64,000 nt of DNA, from positions 53,235,133-53,299,132 of the forward strand of contig CM061238.1 of assembly GCA_030848705.1 (NCBI GenBank), written 5' to 3'. Numbering within the stretch: the stretch's first letter is position 1; every line of letters begins with the position of its first letter. The position numbers and the translations under genes were made by a program. The stretch comes from Heracleum sosnowskyi (taxonomy: Eukaryota > Streptophyta > Magnoliopsida > Apiales > Apiaceae). The notes below the pieces were generated by a model. The model did no database searches. It had not been told where the DNA came from and was given only the letters and a program-made list of their open reading frames with translations. This document shows positions 23,549-34,404 of the stretch, piece by piece.

Positions 23549-26500
23549 TTGCAGGGTAAAAAGAAAGATGTGTTAGTCATGGATAGTGGATGTTCTATGC
23601 ACATGACTGGAAACAAAGCCCTGTTATCAGAATATGAGGAAAAAGCTGGCCCAACTGTGTCTTATGGAGATGGCAACATTGGACAAACCTTGGGATATGG
23701 CAATATAATCATTGGAAATGTCATCATTAAAAAAGTAGCTCTAGTGAAGGGACTAAAACACAACCTGTTGAGTATTAGTAAAATCAGTGACAGAGGTTAT
23801 CATGTCAACTTCTATTCCACTCATTGTGAAGTAGTCAATAAGGCAACAAGCAAGATAGCACTGACTGGCTACATGCATGGTAACATATATGAAGCCAACA
23901 TTCAATCAAATACTGATGACTCCCCTACCTGTCTGATCAGTAAAGCTTCAGTAGATGAAAGTTGGAATTGGCACAAGAAGCTTTCTCATCTCAACTTCAG
24001 CAATATCAATGAGTTGGTTAAGAAAGATTTAGTGAGAGGATTACCAAAAGTGTTATATACTCCTGATGGACTCTGTGATGCATGTCAGAAAGCAAAACAA
24101 AGAAGGACATCATTCCAGAGTAAATCAGAATCCTCTATTGGAGAACCATATCACATGCTACATCTTGATCTATTTGGTCCAGTCAACATCATGACCATCA
24201 GTAAGAAAAGATACACTCTTGTAATTGTTGATGAATATTCTAGATTCACCTGGGTGTATTTTCTGCACAGAAAAGATGAGACTCCTGAAGTTCTGTTGGA
24301 TCATTTGAGAATGATTGAGACAACTAAAAAGTACAAAGTCAAGATACTGAGAAGTGATAATGGTACTGAATTTAAGAATTCAAAGATGGAAGAGTTCTGC
24401 AAATACAAAGGAATCATTCAAAAATTCTCTGCTCCTGGCACACCTCAGCAAAATGGAGTAGTTGAAAGGAAAAATAGAACTCTTATTGAAGCTGGCAGAA
24501 CTATGTTGGAAGAAGCAAAATTACCTACATATTTCTGGGCAGAAGCAGTCAACACAGCATGCTACACTCAAAATATCACATTAATAAACAGACATGGTGT
24601 TACTCCTTATCAGTCACTCAAGGAAAAGAAACCAAGTTTGAAGCATTTGCATGTGTTTGGCTGTAAATGTTTTGTTCTCAGAACTCATCCTGAACAACTA
24701 GGGAAATTTGAAACAAAGGCTAATGAAGGAATTTTCATAGGCTATCCTGCATCAAGAGCCTTCAGAGTTTTTAATTTGAGGACAAGGACTGTCATGGAGT
24801 CAATACATGTATCTTTTGATGACAAGAAGATAGCTGGAATCAATGAAGACTCTCATGATATATTGATTTTTGAAAATGAAGCTACCAAGGAACCTGAAGA
24901 AAGTGAATCAGATCATGTCCATACATCAGATCCTGATGGGTCACCAAATCCTGATGACACACCAGATGCTGATGGTGCAAATACTGATGATGCAATCAAT
25001 AGTAATACTTCTAGTAGTGCTAATGTTGAGGGGGAGCAACATCATTCTACTACAAGTTCAGAGTCAACACAATCATCAGGACAGAATTCTTCAGATACTG
25101 ATTCAAGTGATGATCCTGATAACTTATCAGGAGGAAATAGCAATTATTCAGGGGGAGCTTCAAGACAAGCAAGTTCTTCAAAACAAGATAACACCAATCC
25201 AGAAAGAGCATCTACTTCAAGAAACAATTTAACACCAGCAAGGAAATGGACTGCAAGTCATACTCCTGATTTGATCATTGGGGATCCTGATGCAGGTGTT
25301 CAAACAAGAAGTTCAACTCAGAATGAATGTCTATACAATAACTTTCTATCCAAGGAGGAGCCAAAGAAAGTTGAAGATGCACTTAAAGATGCTGATTGGG
25401 TTACTGCAATGCAAGAGGAACTGAATGAATTTGAAAGAAATGAAGTCTGGAAACTGGTACCAAGACCAAAGAATAGATCAATTGTTGGTACAAAGTGGAT
25501 TTTCAAGAACAAGACTGATTCTGATGGAGTAATAATCAGAAACAAAGCAAGACTAGTTGCAAAGGGGTATTCTCAACAAGAGGGAATTGATTATGATGAA
25601 ACTTTTGCTCCTGTTGCAAGACTAGAAGCCATCAGGATATTTCTTGCTTATGCAGCACATAAGAAATTCAAGGTTTTCCAGATGGATGTTAAAAGTGCTT
25701 TCTTAAATGGAGAACTGGAGGAAGAAGTCTATGTTGAGCAACCTCCTGGTTTCATTGATCCTAACTATCCAGATCATGTCTACAGATTGGATAAGGCACT
25801 TTATGGACTAAAGCAAGCTCCAAGAGCATGGTATGAAACTTTAGCTCTATTCTTACTGGAAAGTGGATTCAAAAGAGGTGCTATTGATAAAACTCTATTT
25901 TATTTGAATCATGGTAAGGACTTGCTGTTAGTTCAGATTTATGTTGATGATATCATTTTTGGGTCAACAAACAATAAGCTTTGTGAAAAGTTTTCCAAGC
26001 TTATGCAGTCAAGATATCAAATGAGCATGATGGAAGAAATGAGTTACTTTCTTGATCTCCAAGTTAAACAGACTGATGAAGGGATTTTTATCAATCAGTC
26101 TAAATATACAAGGAATTTATTGACAAGGTTTAACATGCAATATAGTTCTCCTGCTACAACTCCCATAGCTACAGCTACCAAACTTGATCCTGATCAAGGT
26201 GCTGAGGTAGATGTAACTCACTACAGAGGAATGATTGGCTCTTTATTGTATCTCACTGCAAGTAGACCAGATATCATGTTTGCAACCTGTCTGTGTGCAA
26301 GATTTCAAGCAAAACCTAGAGAACCCCATCTGATTGCAGTCAAAAGAATTTTCAGATATCTCAAAGGCACTTCTTCACTTGGCCTTTGGTATGCAAGGGA
26401 ATCAGATTTTGGGTTGTGTGGTTATTCAGATGCGGATTTTGCAGGATGCAAAATAGACAGGAAAAGTACTTCAGGAAGCTGTCAGTTTTTGGGTGGAAGA

Positions 26501-26887
26501 CTAGTTTCATGGTTCAGTAAAAAGCAAAAATCCATTTCCACTTCAACTGCAGAAGCTGAGTACATTGCTGCAGGAAGTTGTTGTGCTCAGATAATGTGGA
26601 TGAGAAATCAGTTGTTAGATTATGGCCTGTCATACTCAAAAATCCCTATTTATTGTGATAACCAAAGTGCTATTGCAATGACAGGAAATCCAGTTCAACA
26701 TTCTCTTACTAAACACATCAGTATTCGATATCACTTCATAAGAGAACAAGTTCTGGAAGGAACAATTGAACTTCACTTTGTTCCTACTGATCAACAACTA
26801 GCTGATATATTCACCAAGCCACTACCTGAAGCTACTTTCAATAAATTGGTGAATGAACTTGGAATGATGAACTTTGAGAATTTCTGA
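23549..26887 (+). CDS. pol: Element F pol polyprotein
   Basis: About 1110 codons with no stop. No ATG at the beginning: the frame opens at TTG, and coding sequence resumes naturally at 23555 after a TGCAG. Order: aspartic protease (DSGC near residue 11), GAG-pre-integrase (HKKLSHLNF), integrase core with HLDLFG, SDNGTEF and the NGVVERKNR block (about 205, 268, 304), an acidic NPD-rich linker, reverse transcriptase (DVKSAFLNG, YVDD near 797) and RNase H (SDADFAG, YCDNQS). Gene order INT before RT identifies Ty1/copia. All catalytic landmarks are present, so the product could be active. Confidence 0.95.
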   Translation: MQGKKKDVLVMDSGCSMHMTGNKALLSEYEEKAGPTVSYGDGNIGQTLGYGNIIIGNVIIKKVALVKGLKHNLLSISKISDRGYHVNFYSTHCEVVNKATSKIALTGYMHGNIYEANIQSNTDDSPTCLISKASVDESWNWHKKLSHLNFSNINELVKKDLVRGLPKVLYTPDGLCDACQKAKQRRTSFQSKSESSIGEPYHMLHLDLFGPVNIMTISKKRYTLVIVDEYSRFTWVYFLHRKDETPEVLLDHLRMIETTKKYKVKILRSDNGTEFKNSKMEEFCKYKGIIQKFSAPGTPQQNGVVERKNRTLIEAGRTMLEEAKLPTYFWAEAVNTACYTQNITLINRHGVTPYQSLKEKKPSLKHLHVFGCKCFVLRTHPEQLGKFETKANEGIFIGYPASRAFRVFNLRTRTVMESIHVSFDDKKIAGINEDSHDILIFENEATKEPEESESDHVHTSDPDGSPNPDDTPDADGANTDDAINSNTSSSANVEGEQHHSTTSSESTQSSGQNSSDTDSSDDPDNLSGGNSNYSGGASRQASSSKQDNTNPERASTSRNNLTPARKWTASHTPDLIIGDPDAGVQTRSSTQNECLYNNFLSKEEPKKVEDALKDADWVTAMQEELNEFERNEVWKLVPRPKNRSIVGTKWIFKNKTDSDGVIIRNKARLVAKGYSQQEGIDYDETFAPVARLEAIRIFLAYAAHKKFKVFQMDVKSAFLNGELEEEVYVEQPPGFIDPNYPDHVYRLDKALYGLKQAPRAWYETLALFLLESGFKRGAIDKTLFYLNHGKDLLLVQIYVDDIIFGSTNNKLCEKFSKLMQSRYQMSMMEEMSYFLDLQVKQTDEGIFINQSKYTRNLLTRFNMQYSSPATTPIATATKLDPDQGAEVDVTHYRGMIGSLLYLTASRPDIMFATCLCARFQAKPREPHLIAVKRIFRYLKGTSSLGLWYARESDFGLCGYSDADFAGCKIDRKSTSGSCQFLGGRLVSWFSKKQKSISTSTAEAEYIAAGSCCAQIMWMRNQLLDYGLSYSKIPIYCDNQSAIAMTGNPVQHSLTKHISIRYHFIREQVLEGTIELHFVPTDQQLADIFTKPLPEATFNKLVNELGMMNFENF

Positions 26888-27419
26888 GGAAAGCTACAGA
26901 GAGGAAATCCTGATAACTGTCAAATCCTGATGGTTATTCAGAAAGGTATGTTTTCTTTGATCAAATCGTGATAGGATGCAATCCTGACAGGAAGTCAACT
27001 GGTCAAATCCTGATGCTCAGATATTGAAGCTGGTATGAAAACCAGAATTTCTAAGACAATTTGTCAACAACACTCCTGGTAAACTCTGACAAATAAGATC
27101 ATTACTTAGTCTTTGATTAAGTTATTAAGTCTTAATTTTCAATTACAATTATATTTTTGTCAGTGATTATTATTCGTTATTTTATAATCAAATGCAGTGT
27201 TACTAACAACTTGTGCAGGAAAAGTAAGAAGGACAAGAACAATTGAGCAAATTGATAGTTTTCATTAAATCTTGAAGATTCTTTACAAATGAAAATGGAA
27301 ATTACATATTCTTTTCCAAGTCTACTTTTCTACTCAGGAACTCGTGCCCTTCAAATAAGCATGAACGCTCTTGAGCAGCTTCACAGTCCATCAGGATTGG
27401 AAGATCTCTTGTTCCATCC

Positions 27420-27836
27420 TTAAAGGACAAGGAGGGGAGCTGATTTACTTGAAGGCGGATCGTCACCGTGACCACCGGGACGCTTCCGTGCCTCCAACTT
27501 GCATGACATACAAGCATCACAGATTCTCTTCTTTCTTTTCTCAAGCTCTCGGACGAGCTCTTCATCATCTTCATCCTCATCCTCTTCATCATCCTCATCC
27601 TCTTCATAGATGAGGTTATCAAGCGGATTCCAGTCAGGATTGGCCTGCTGGAAATTGTGCAACAACACATCGGCCATTGCGTTAACAAAGGCTTCATGTT
27701 CCTGAGGGTCAGGAACTGGTTGAGGCTCTTCATCTTCTGCAATTTCTGCAAGCACCTGATCCAACTCCTGCCAGATTATTTCTAATTCATCGAGTTCTTG
27801 ATCAGGTAAGTCGTTTTGTTGTTGGTTGGCAGCCAT
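27420..27836 (-). CDS. Antisense ORF in element F, 138 codons
   Basis: Begins with ATG (27836) and ends at 27420, opposite to gag, pol and ORF3. The product is very acidic: proline/glutamate-rich start, a helical LHNFQQANPDWNP stretch, a run of about 20 Asp/Glu, then KRKKRICDACMSCKLEARKR, a basic segment with CxxCxxC. No domain recognised. A TATA box lies about 95 bp upstream on the minus strand. Antisense ORFs are known in some plant retrotransposons, but I know of no family that fits. Chance open frame is possible, though length, ATG and promoter agree. Confidence 0.55.
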   Translation of the reverse strand: MAANQQQNDLPDQELDELEIIWQELDQVLAEIAEDEEPQPVPDPQEHEAFVNAMADVLLHNFQQANPDWNPLDNLIYEEDEDDEEDEDEDDEELVRELEKRKKRICDACMSCKLEARKRPGGHGDDPPSSKSAPLLVL

Positions 27837-27930
27837 TGAAAATCAAAGAAGGTGAAAGGTTTTCGTAAGTTTTTCTCTGGAGAGGGTTTGTGTTTTAATA
27901 GATATATGATGTTTATGCTTAACAGTTCTA

Positions 27931-27937
27931 TTTTATA
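27931..27937 (-). promoter_or_regulatory. Candidate TATA box for the antisense ORF
   Basis: TATAAAA on the minus strand (CTCTATAAAATAG context), giving a leader of about 60-70 nt before the ATG at 27836. Confidence 0.5.
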
Positions 27938-28243
27938 GAGAATGTGTGTTAAGGATGCATGTCATTTTTTTTATCGAGGCGCCTGTTCAGTTTCTCATAA
28001 TTACTTTGCCTCGGTAATTGGTAAGAATGGTTACATGGGTATTATGCTATTTGTTCTGTAATCATTTTTTTTTTAAAAAAACAACATTTATCAGGATTGT
28101 CAAAATAAATTTTGTTTTCATAAATAAAATTTTATTTTACTTTATATTAAATTTTTTTTGCGTTTTTCAATCCTGATAAGGCAAATGGTTTCATAGGAAA
28201 TGCTTTTATTCCTGATGAGGTTAGGTTTTTCTTACATAGGAAA

Positions 28244-31200
28244 ATGCCTACTCGTTATGGTTTAATTTCTAATGCTATGGGGCAAGGCCAATCACACCTT
28301 GTTCCTAACCCAAGCATTCATCCTAAACAGTCTAAACAGTCATCTGCCACCTCTAATGTCTCTCAAAAGACTTTAGTTGTAAAAGCAAAGAAGTCAGCTA
28401 GAACTGATGTGTCAGGAAGGCAATCAGGTTCAAAGGACTTTTCCTCTACACCTATCTCTAAAAAGAAGTTACAAGGGGGTGTACAAGGGGTCCTGGTGAA
28501 GAAAGCTGCAAAGAGAGGTGAGGCTGTTTCTGTTAAAAGAAAGTTAGTGCTCAGGGATGAGACTGACTCAGAGGATGATTTACCTATATCCTCTATGATG
28601 AATGTAAATAAGGAAGTTGCTGATACTGCTACTGCAGCTGTGGTTCCATTGTCTACACCACAGAAGAAAAGGAAGTTATCAAAAAGCAGGTATCATATTC
28701 CTTTAGAAAAGAAGCAGGATACTGATGTACAGGACACCTCTATTCTGAATGAGCAATCAGTTTCTACTGCTCAAGCAAATCCTGATGTTAGTATTCCTGA
28801 TACTACACCAAGTCAAGTGGTTAATATTTCAGACTCTCCAGCACAGGACTCTCCAACAAAAAGACATATTGATATTTCATGGGAGAAGTATGGTGCTGCT
28901 GCTTCTAAACTTGGGATAAAACATCCAATGGAAAAGCTAAGGAAGGCAGAAGAGTTAGTCTATCAGAGACAGAAGAAACTGAAAGGATCAAGCCCACAAG
29001 AACCTGAACCTCAAAGTGGTTCAGCAGCTCTTTCTGATTATCCAGCCACACAAGAACCACTCAATCAAAGTTTGAGTGAAGGCTTAGCTAGTGGAATGGT
29101 CCCACAAGAACCATTTTCTCAAAGGGAGAATGCAGACATCGACATTCCAGCTACACAAGAACCATCTTCTCAAAGTGAAGATGCAGGCCAAGCTACAGTT
29201 TCTGAGAAATTTCCTGACAATGCTCAAGGGATTTCTGGTGCAGATGAAGTTCAAAGATTGGTCGAGGACACTGTCAATGAGGGAAGCACACAAGAACCTT
29301 TGACTCAAAGTGTTGAAGAAGCTTCTGAACCTCAAGCTCCACAAGAACCATTGGTAGCAAATACTGATGCAAGCATATCAAATCCTGACGGTGTTCATCC
29401 TGACGCTAGTGATGCTCCTGATATTGAACCTATCCTGATACAACCACTTCGTTCAAGACCAATGGATCATCCTATCACAGATTCACAGGATAAAATGAAA
29501 GGTATAGCTATTCCTGATCCTGATGATACTCATAGTACTGATGATAATGACTCTGATGATAGTGATGATGATGAGAATCGAAAAGAGAAGGAACAGCTTG
29601 TTACAACACTGAAAATTAGTCTTGGAACTACTTTTGGTTCATCAAGTACATATATGGCTGGCAAAGCTTCCACTGGGAAAGATCAGAGACAAGATTTTTC
29701 TATTCCTTCCTTTAATCCTGCTGAGGCACTTAGACAGAATGAATGGAACAATTCATGGCACAGATCTGCTGAATCTGTAAGTTATTCTTCTGCTTTGGAA
29801 CATGCCTATGATGCAGTGAAATCTATAGAGAATCAAGACTTGAAGAATCATCTGAAGGCTACAACTTTGTTATCCAAAAGTCTAAAAAGTGAGATTGATT
29901 CTATCAAGAACTCAACTGAGTTGGTGAGGAATGATATTTCTCAAAATTTTACAAAGGTGCCTACTGCTTTTCAGCTAAGGGTAGTAGAATCCCAAGTGAA
30001 ATCTGTTATTTCTGAACAAACCTCTATCAACAGACGGATTTATTCTCTGGATACCAAGGTAACTGACATTCAAGCCTCTCTTTCCTTAATTTTGAATTTA
30101 TTGTCGAATCCTGATGTCAAAAAGGGGGAGAAGGTTAGTCAGACAAAATGCACACCTGATCTAGTATTAAGGAATAATGATGATGATACTGGAGATGATG
30201 GTAGTGACAAAGTGATACAAGGAGAAACCTCTGATGCTGCTGTTATGAAGTCTACAATTCAAACTTCACAAAGTCAAACAACGCAGTCAACTCATGTTTC
30301 TGATTCTGGAGTTAAGACAGTAAGAACGTTGGTGCAATCTCAGATCCTGACGGAAGAACAAATCCTGACACCTGGTCATGGACATACTCTTGCTACAATT
30401 CCTGAAGGTGTTGAAGATATTTTTATTGATAATCCTGAAGATGCATCAAATTTATTCCAGAAGTTTTCTACAAAAGATGGCAGAATTGTTACTCTATATC
30501 ACACTGATAAAAGAGTTCAACAATTATATGCAAGAAAAGCACTCTCTACGGCAAGTGAAGAATATCCTGATCTCTCACATGAAGAATTCTTAAGACAACA
30601 AAGAGAAATGATGGAAAGCTTTAAGAACCCTGCTCCTGCTAGAGGTAGAGGAGGCAGAGGTAGGAGAGGAGCTAGAAGAAGTAGAAGAGGTTCTTCAACT
30701 CAAACAATACCTAGACAGACAAGGTCTCGAGGGTTAAGAATTAAAGAAATTCCTGAACCTATTCAAACTCTAGTAGTTTCTGACAGATCTAATTTTGGTG
30801 ATGATGGAAATATTGAAGAAGAACCTGAATTGAGAAGAAAATCAAGAAAATCAACTCTCTGTAATACAAATCAAATTGAAGAATCTAATCCTGATGTTGT
30901 TCCTGATAATATTCAAGATCCTGATGATTCTGAAATTCTGCAAGAGATTGACTTGATAATTTTATCTACTGTTGTTGATTCTCACAACAAGGAAGTAGAT
31001 GAAGAAGAAGAAGCCAGAAGAAGTGAAATTACAAGATCAACAAATAGAGATTTCAATCTCTATGTACAAAGGCTTAAACTCTCAAACAGAAGAGTGTGGA
31101 GGAACCCAAGCAGACAAGAATCTTCACTGGAAAGAAGCTATGCCTTTGAAAAGGAAGAGGATAAGAAGTGGAAACATATTAGCACATTAAGTTGTGATAC

Positions 31201-31410
31201 ACTTATCAATTTTCAGTCTGGAGGAATTATTACAAGCGCTTCAAGTGTTGTTGATTTATCTGGGATGGTTAGATCAAAAGCACTCTGGTTAAAGATGTTT
31301 TCAAATCTGAAGCAATTGACAAGTAATTCAAGAGGAGGTATTGGACACAGGGATGCTGAATATCTGAATATGTCATATGTTGATCCTTACTCCTTAACTG
31401 AAATTGGAGG
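28244..31410 (+). pseudogene. Element F ORF3, 5' part (split by element D)
   Basis: ATG at 28244; open to the insertion of D at 31410/31411 and continued at 63163-63754 in the same frame, about 1250 codons in all. Visible: a basic N-terminus with KKRKLSKSR (nuclear-signal-like), repeated QEPxxQS units at about residues 255-370, NPD-rich acidic stretches, a helical middle, and an RGRGGRGRRGARRSRRG basic stretch near residue 802. No homology recognised to C or D ORF3 in the N-terminal part. Its place after pol matches the env-like ORF of Sireviruses; no membrane segment seen. Function unknown. Confidence 0.8.
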
Positions 31411-32714
31411 TGTTAGGAATGAATATCACCTAGAAACTAGACAGAGGGGGGTGAATGGATAGTTTGATGGATTTTTGCTTTCTTGAAACTAAATGTAAAC
31501 TGTATATGATTATGCTATGTAATATGCAGAAAGTAAACAACACGCACAATCACTTTAATCTACTTTGTATAAGCAAATTAAATACTACAGCTTTCCAAGA
31601 AATTCACAATCGAATTTCTGGCTTCTAAACAAGAACAGTTTGTACTTGCTTGCTTACAGAGAAAAGAGCTTAGCAAATAACTATGTGTATCTCTCTTACA
31701 GCTTACAATAGGATGTGCATGATATATATAAGCCCTATACAAACTAGTGCACACACCTATTTTTACACAGTTAGCCCTTGCTGAAAGTCCAACTTGTCCT
31801 GCCATAAGACGTTAACTGTGTCAGGAAGGACCACCTGCTTTTCGGAGTCTTTCCCGTTTCTGTAGCTTCTTGTCTCTTATCTTTCTCTCCAAGTTTAGCT
31901 GTAGATTTGCCATCTGTTCTTTGGACCACCTTGCCAGAACAAATGCTTCAGTATTTGTCTCTTTTGATTCTTGATTCTGTACCTTGAATTGTCTTGTTAT
32001 AAACGGCTAAGTGTTGATATCGTGAACTCCACTTCATTCCTGACTTCGCGATCTCCCTTGTGAGGACTACGCGATATAGCCTTTGAAGACTTTGCGACAT
32101 AGGTCATTTGATGACTATGCGACATAGGTCATTTGATGACTATGTGACATAAGTCATTTGACGACTATGCGACATAAGTCATTTGACGACTATGCGACAT
32201 AGGTCATTTTGATGACTATGCGACATAAGGCTTCTGAGGACTTCACGATCTAGGCTTCTTTGACTTTGCTGACTTCAACACTTCACGACATGTGTCTTGA
32301 GGACTTCTCGACATAGACCAAAATGGACTATGCGATGTAGCACTTCACGACATAGATATTGGTGACTTCACGACATAGCTTTCTTCTGACTTTGCTATAT
32401 AATGCCTTAGACAAATTTCTGCAACTTATTTCTTCATGGCCTTATTCATTTCTATCCTGCTGCATGAACATTACTGAACTTCTACCAGGACAATTATTCA
32501 ATGGCCTATATACAATCTAGATGCAAGAAACTTTACTAAGCTCATTATAGATCTGAGCATACATGATAAAGTTATTGTTCATGAGAACAAGACAAGTACA
32601 TTTAGAGACCTATACTATATCCCAGTGATAGAAATCACTAGGTCATGTAGTGTGACATAGTCACATAGTGTAGGCTTGTTAATAGTGGTATTCAGACATG
32701 TCTTGAGCCTAACA
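31411..32714 (-). repeat. Element D 3' LTR (1304 bp)
   Basis: TGTTAGGAATG to GCCTAACA on the plus strand. It contains six units of the 25-bp array and a G-run of six at 31445. The TATA-like TATATATA is at 31721-31732 on the minus strand. Confidence 0.95.
32065..32232. repeat. 25-bp tandem array in D 3' LTR, 6 units
   Basis: Unit GACTATGCGACATAAGTCAT plus TTGAC. Degenerate relatives (CTTCACGACATAG and similar) extend from 32035 to 32400. Confidence 0.9.
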
Positions 32715-32728
32715 ATCTCCCCCAAATT
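32715..32728 (-). other. Polypurine tract of element D
   Basis: AATTTGGGGGAGAT on the minus strand beside the 3' LTR. Confidence 0.85.
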
Positions 32729-32868
32729 GTGAGTAAGATCCTTAGGCACAATTTCATGTCTGATAACAAGCCTAACTTACATAGAAGGAAATTAAGTAAC
32801 AGAGAAGACAATTTATGAACATTGAGATCAGGAATTTGATTACATAAAAAAATTTGAAAGCTTAGAGA

Positions 32869-32925
32869 CTATCTTTGTTGCTCAGGCGCTTCAGCTTCCA
32901 ATTGCTTCTCTTGAAAATCATCATA
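32869..32925 (-). pseudogene. Element D ORF3, last codons
   Basis: C-terminal tail ending in TAG at 32869-32871. It joins in frame with 46299 and beyond once C and one copy of TCATA are removed. Confidence 0.85.
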
Positions 32926-34304
32926 TGAAAGGCATATGTCTAGGCCTATTTGTAAACACCGAGGATTCTACTCAACTTTAATTAAGATGTAATAAGTAAA
33001 TAATAAAAATCAAATGTCACAGGAATCTCAGAAGGTTATATCTGTCAAAGAATGAAGATTAAAGTCATCTATAGACTTGAAGTTATTCTACACTGGAAGA
33101 AGTTCATTTATTTGATCAAGCCTCAGTGAAGTATTCAAGAAAGTGGATCTATTTAAAGTGACAGAGGTTTCAGAAGTGTGACGGGAAAAAGTACAGGTTA
33201 CAGTCCTTGTTTAAATAAAAAGGAGAAAAGAATCACAGCTTAAAGTTAAGTATGAAGAACAACCATTAAAGTTTGTCGCTCATGAACCAGACAGTACATG
33301 GAGTGTCAACGTCAGTCAGTGGAAGTTCGTCATCAGTTTTAGTGGTTCTAAGAATTAGTGTAATTCTCTTTTAATATTATTCTATAAGATAATTAATTTA
33401 ATCTAAGAATTAATTCTTTCAGAATTAATTCATATATTAAATTAATCAATCTAGATCTTAAATTAATTTAATGAATAAATTAATTCTCTAGAATTAATTT
33501 ACTTATGGAATTATTTAAGTAAATTATTTAATTTATTTAGTCAATGAATTAATTCTAAAAGAATTAATTCATTTACTAAATCAATTAAAAACAGAATAAA
33601 TTAAATTGAATTATTTCTAATTCTAAATAGTACTAGTAGTACTATCAGTTTACTACTAGTAGTACTATCTCTCTTAGTACTACCGATAGTACTACCAGTA
33701 CTAAAGGATAGTACTACCGAGAGTACTACTAATGTAAATGGATAGTATTTCCAGTAAAAAAGCTATCAGTTTATTTTGGCGCGTGGAAAGCAATCTGTTG
33801 ACTTGGTTAAATATTCATGTTTGATCATTTCAACAAACAACACAATTCAATACAGAAGACAAAAAGCAAGATATCATTTTCTCTCTTCTGCATTCACTCG
33901 AAGCCAACTGCAAAGCTCTTAATTATTCTTGTAATAAATTCTAGTCATCAAAGTTATATCTAATCCACTAGAATTCAATTACTTGTATTGCTTTGACAAT
34001 CTAGCGGATCATAATCCCTAGAATTACTATCGAACTACTTTTTAGTATTCGATCTTTTTATTACAAAAATAGATAAATTCATGTCGAATTTATTCTAGAT
34101 TTGTTTTAACAAGAACCTTGTAATCTGTGCACTGAATTGTAACACCTCTCAAGTTTAATAGAGTTTCTATTTAACTTGAATATTGTTTCAGTTTTTATTC
34201 CGCACTAATTTGTTCTAAACAGTTAAATCATTTAACGGACAAATTCGATAAAACGGTATAGTTTGTATTCAACCCCCCTTCTACAAACTTATCAGGACCT
34301 AACA
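32926..34304 (+). repeat. Element C 5' LTR (1379 bp)
   Basis: TGAAAGGCATATG to GGACCTAACA. An AT-rich middle (33360-33610), the AGTACT cluster at 33622-33745, and the C-run at about 34271. Confidence 0.97.
33622..33745 (+). repeat. AGTACTAYC motif cluster in C 5' LTR
   Basis: Eight AGTACT words in about 120 bp, usually as TAGTACTACC or TAGTACTATC. Repeated in the 3' LTR at about 45611-45734. Confidence 0.85.
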
Positions 34305-34306
34305 AT

Positions 34307-34318
34307 TGGCATCAGAGC
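34307..34318 (+). other. Primer binding site of element C
   Basis: TGGCATCAGAGC: one mismatch to the initiator tRNA-Met complement (TGGTATCAGAGC). Confidence 0.85.
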
Positions 34319-34404
34319 CTTTTGATTGATATACTAATCAAAGATCCAATTGTTTGAGATTTTTTTCTTAACTCTGAATTTTATTTTTCTAAAAATCTCA
34401 AAAG

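Larger units (their letters stand above)
26888..28243. other. Element F spacer between pol and ORF3
   Basis: Holds the antisense ORF (27420-27836), its TATA box, and roughly ten TCAGGA/TCCTGA words on both sides, the same word as in the F LTR. AT-rich from 27950. Confidence 0.7.

Noticed and set aside
31578..31805. 75-codon ORF in the D LTRs (also 61971-62198)
   Set aside because: Lies across the LTR promoter region and has no recognisable content; the match between copies is just LTR identity.
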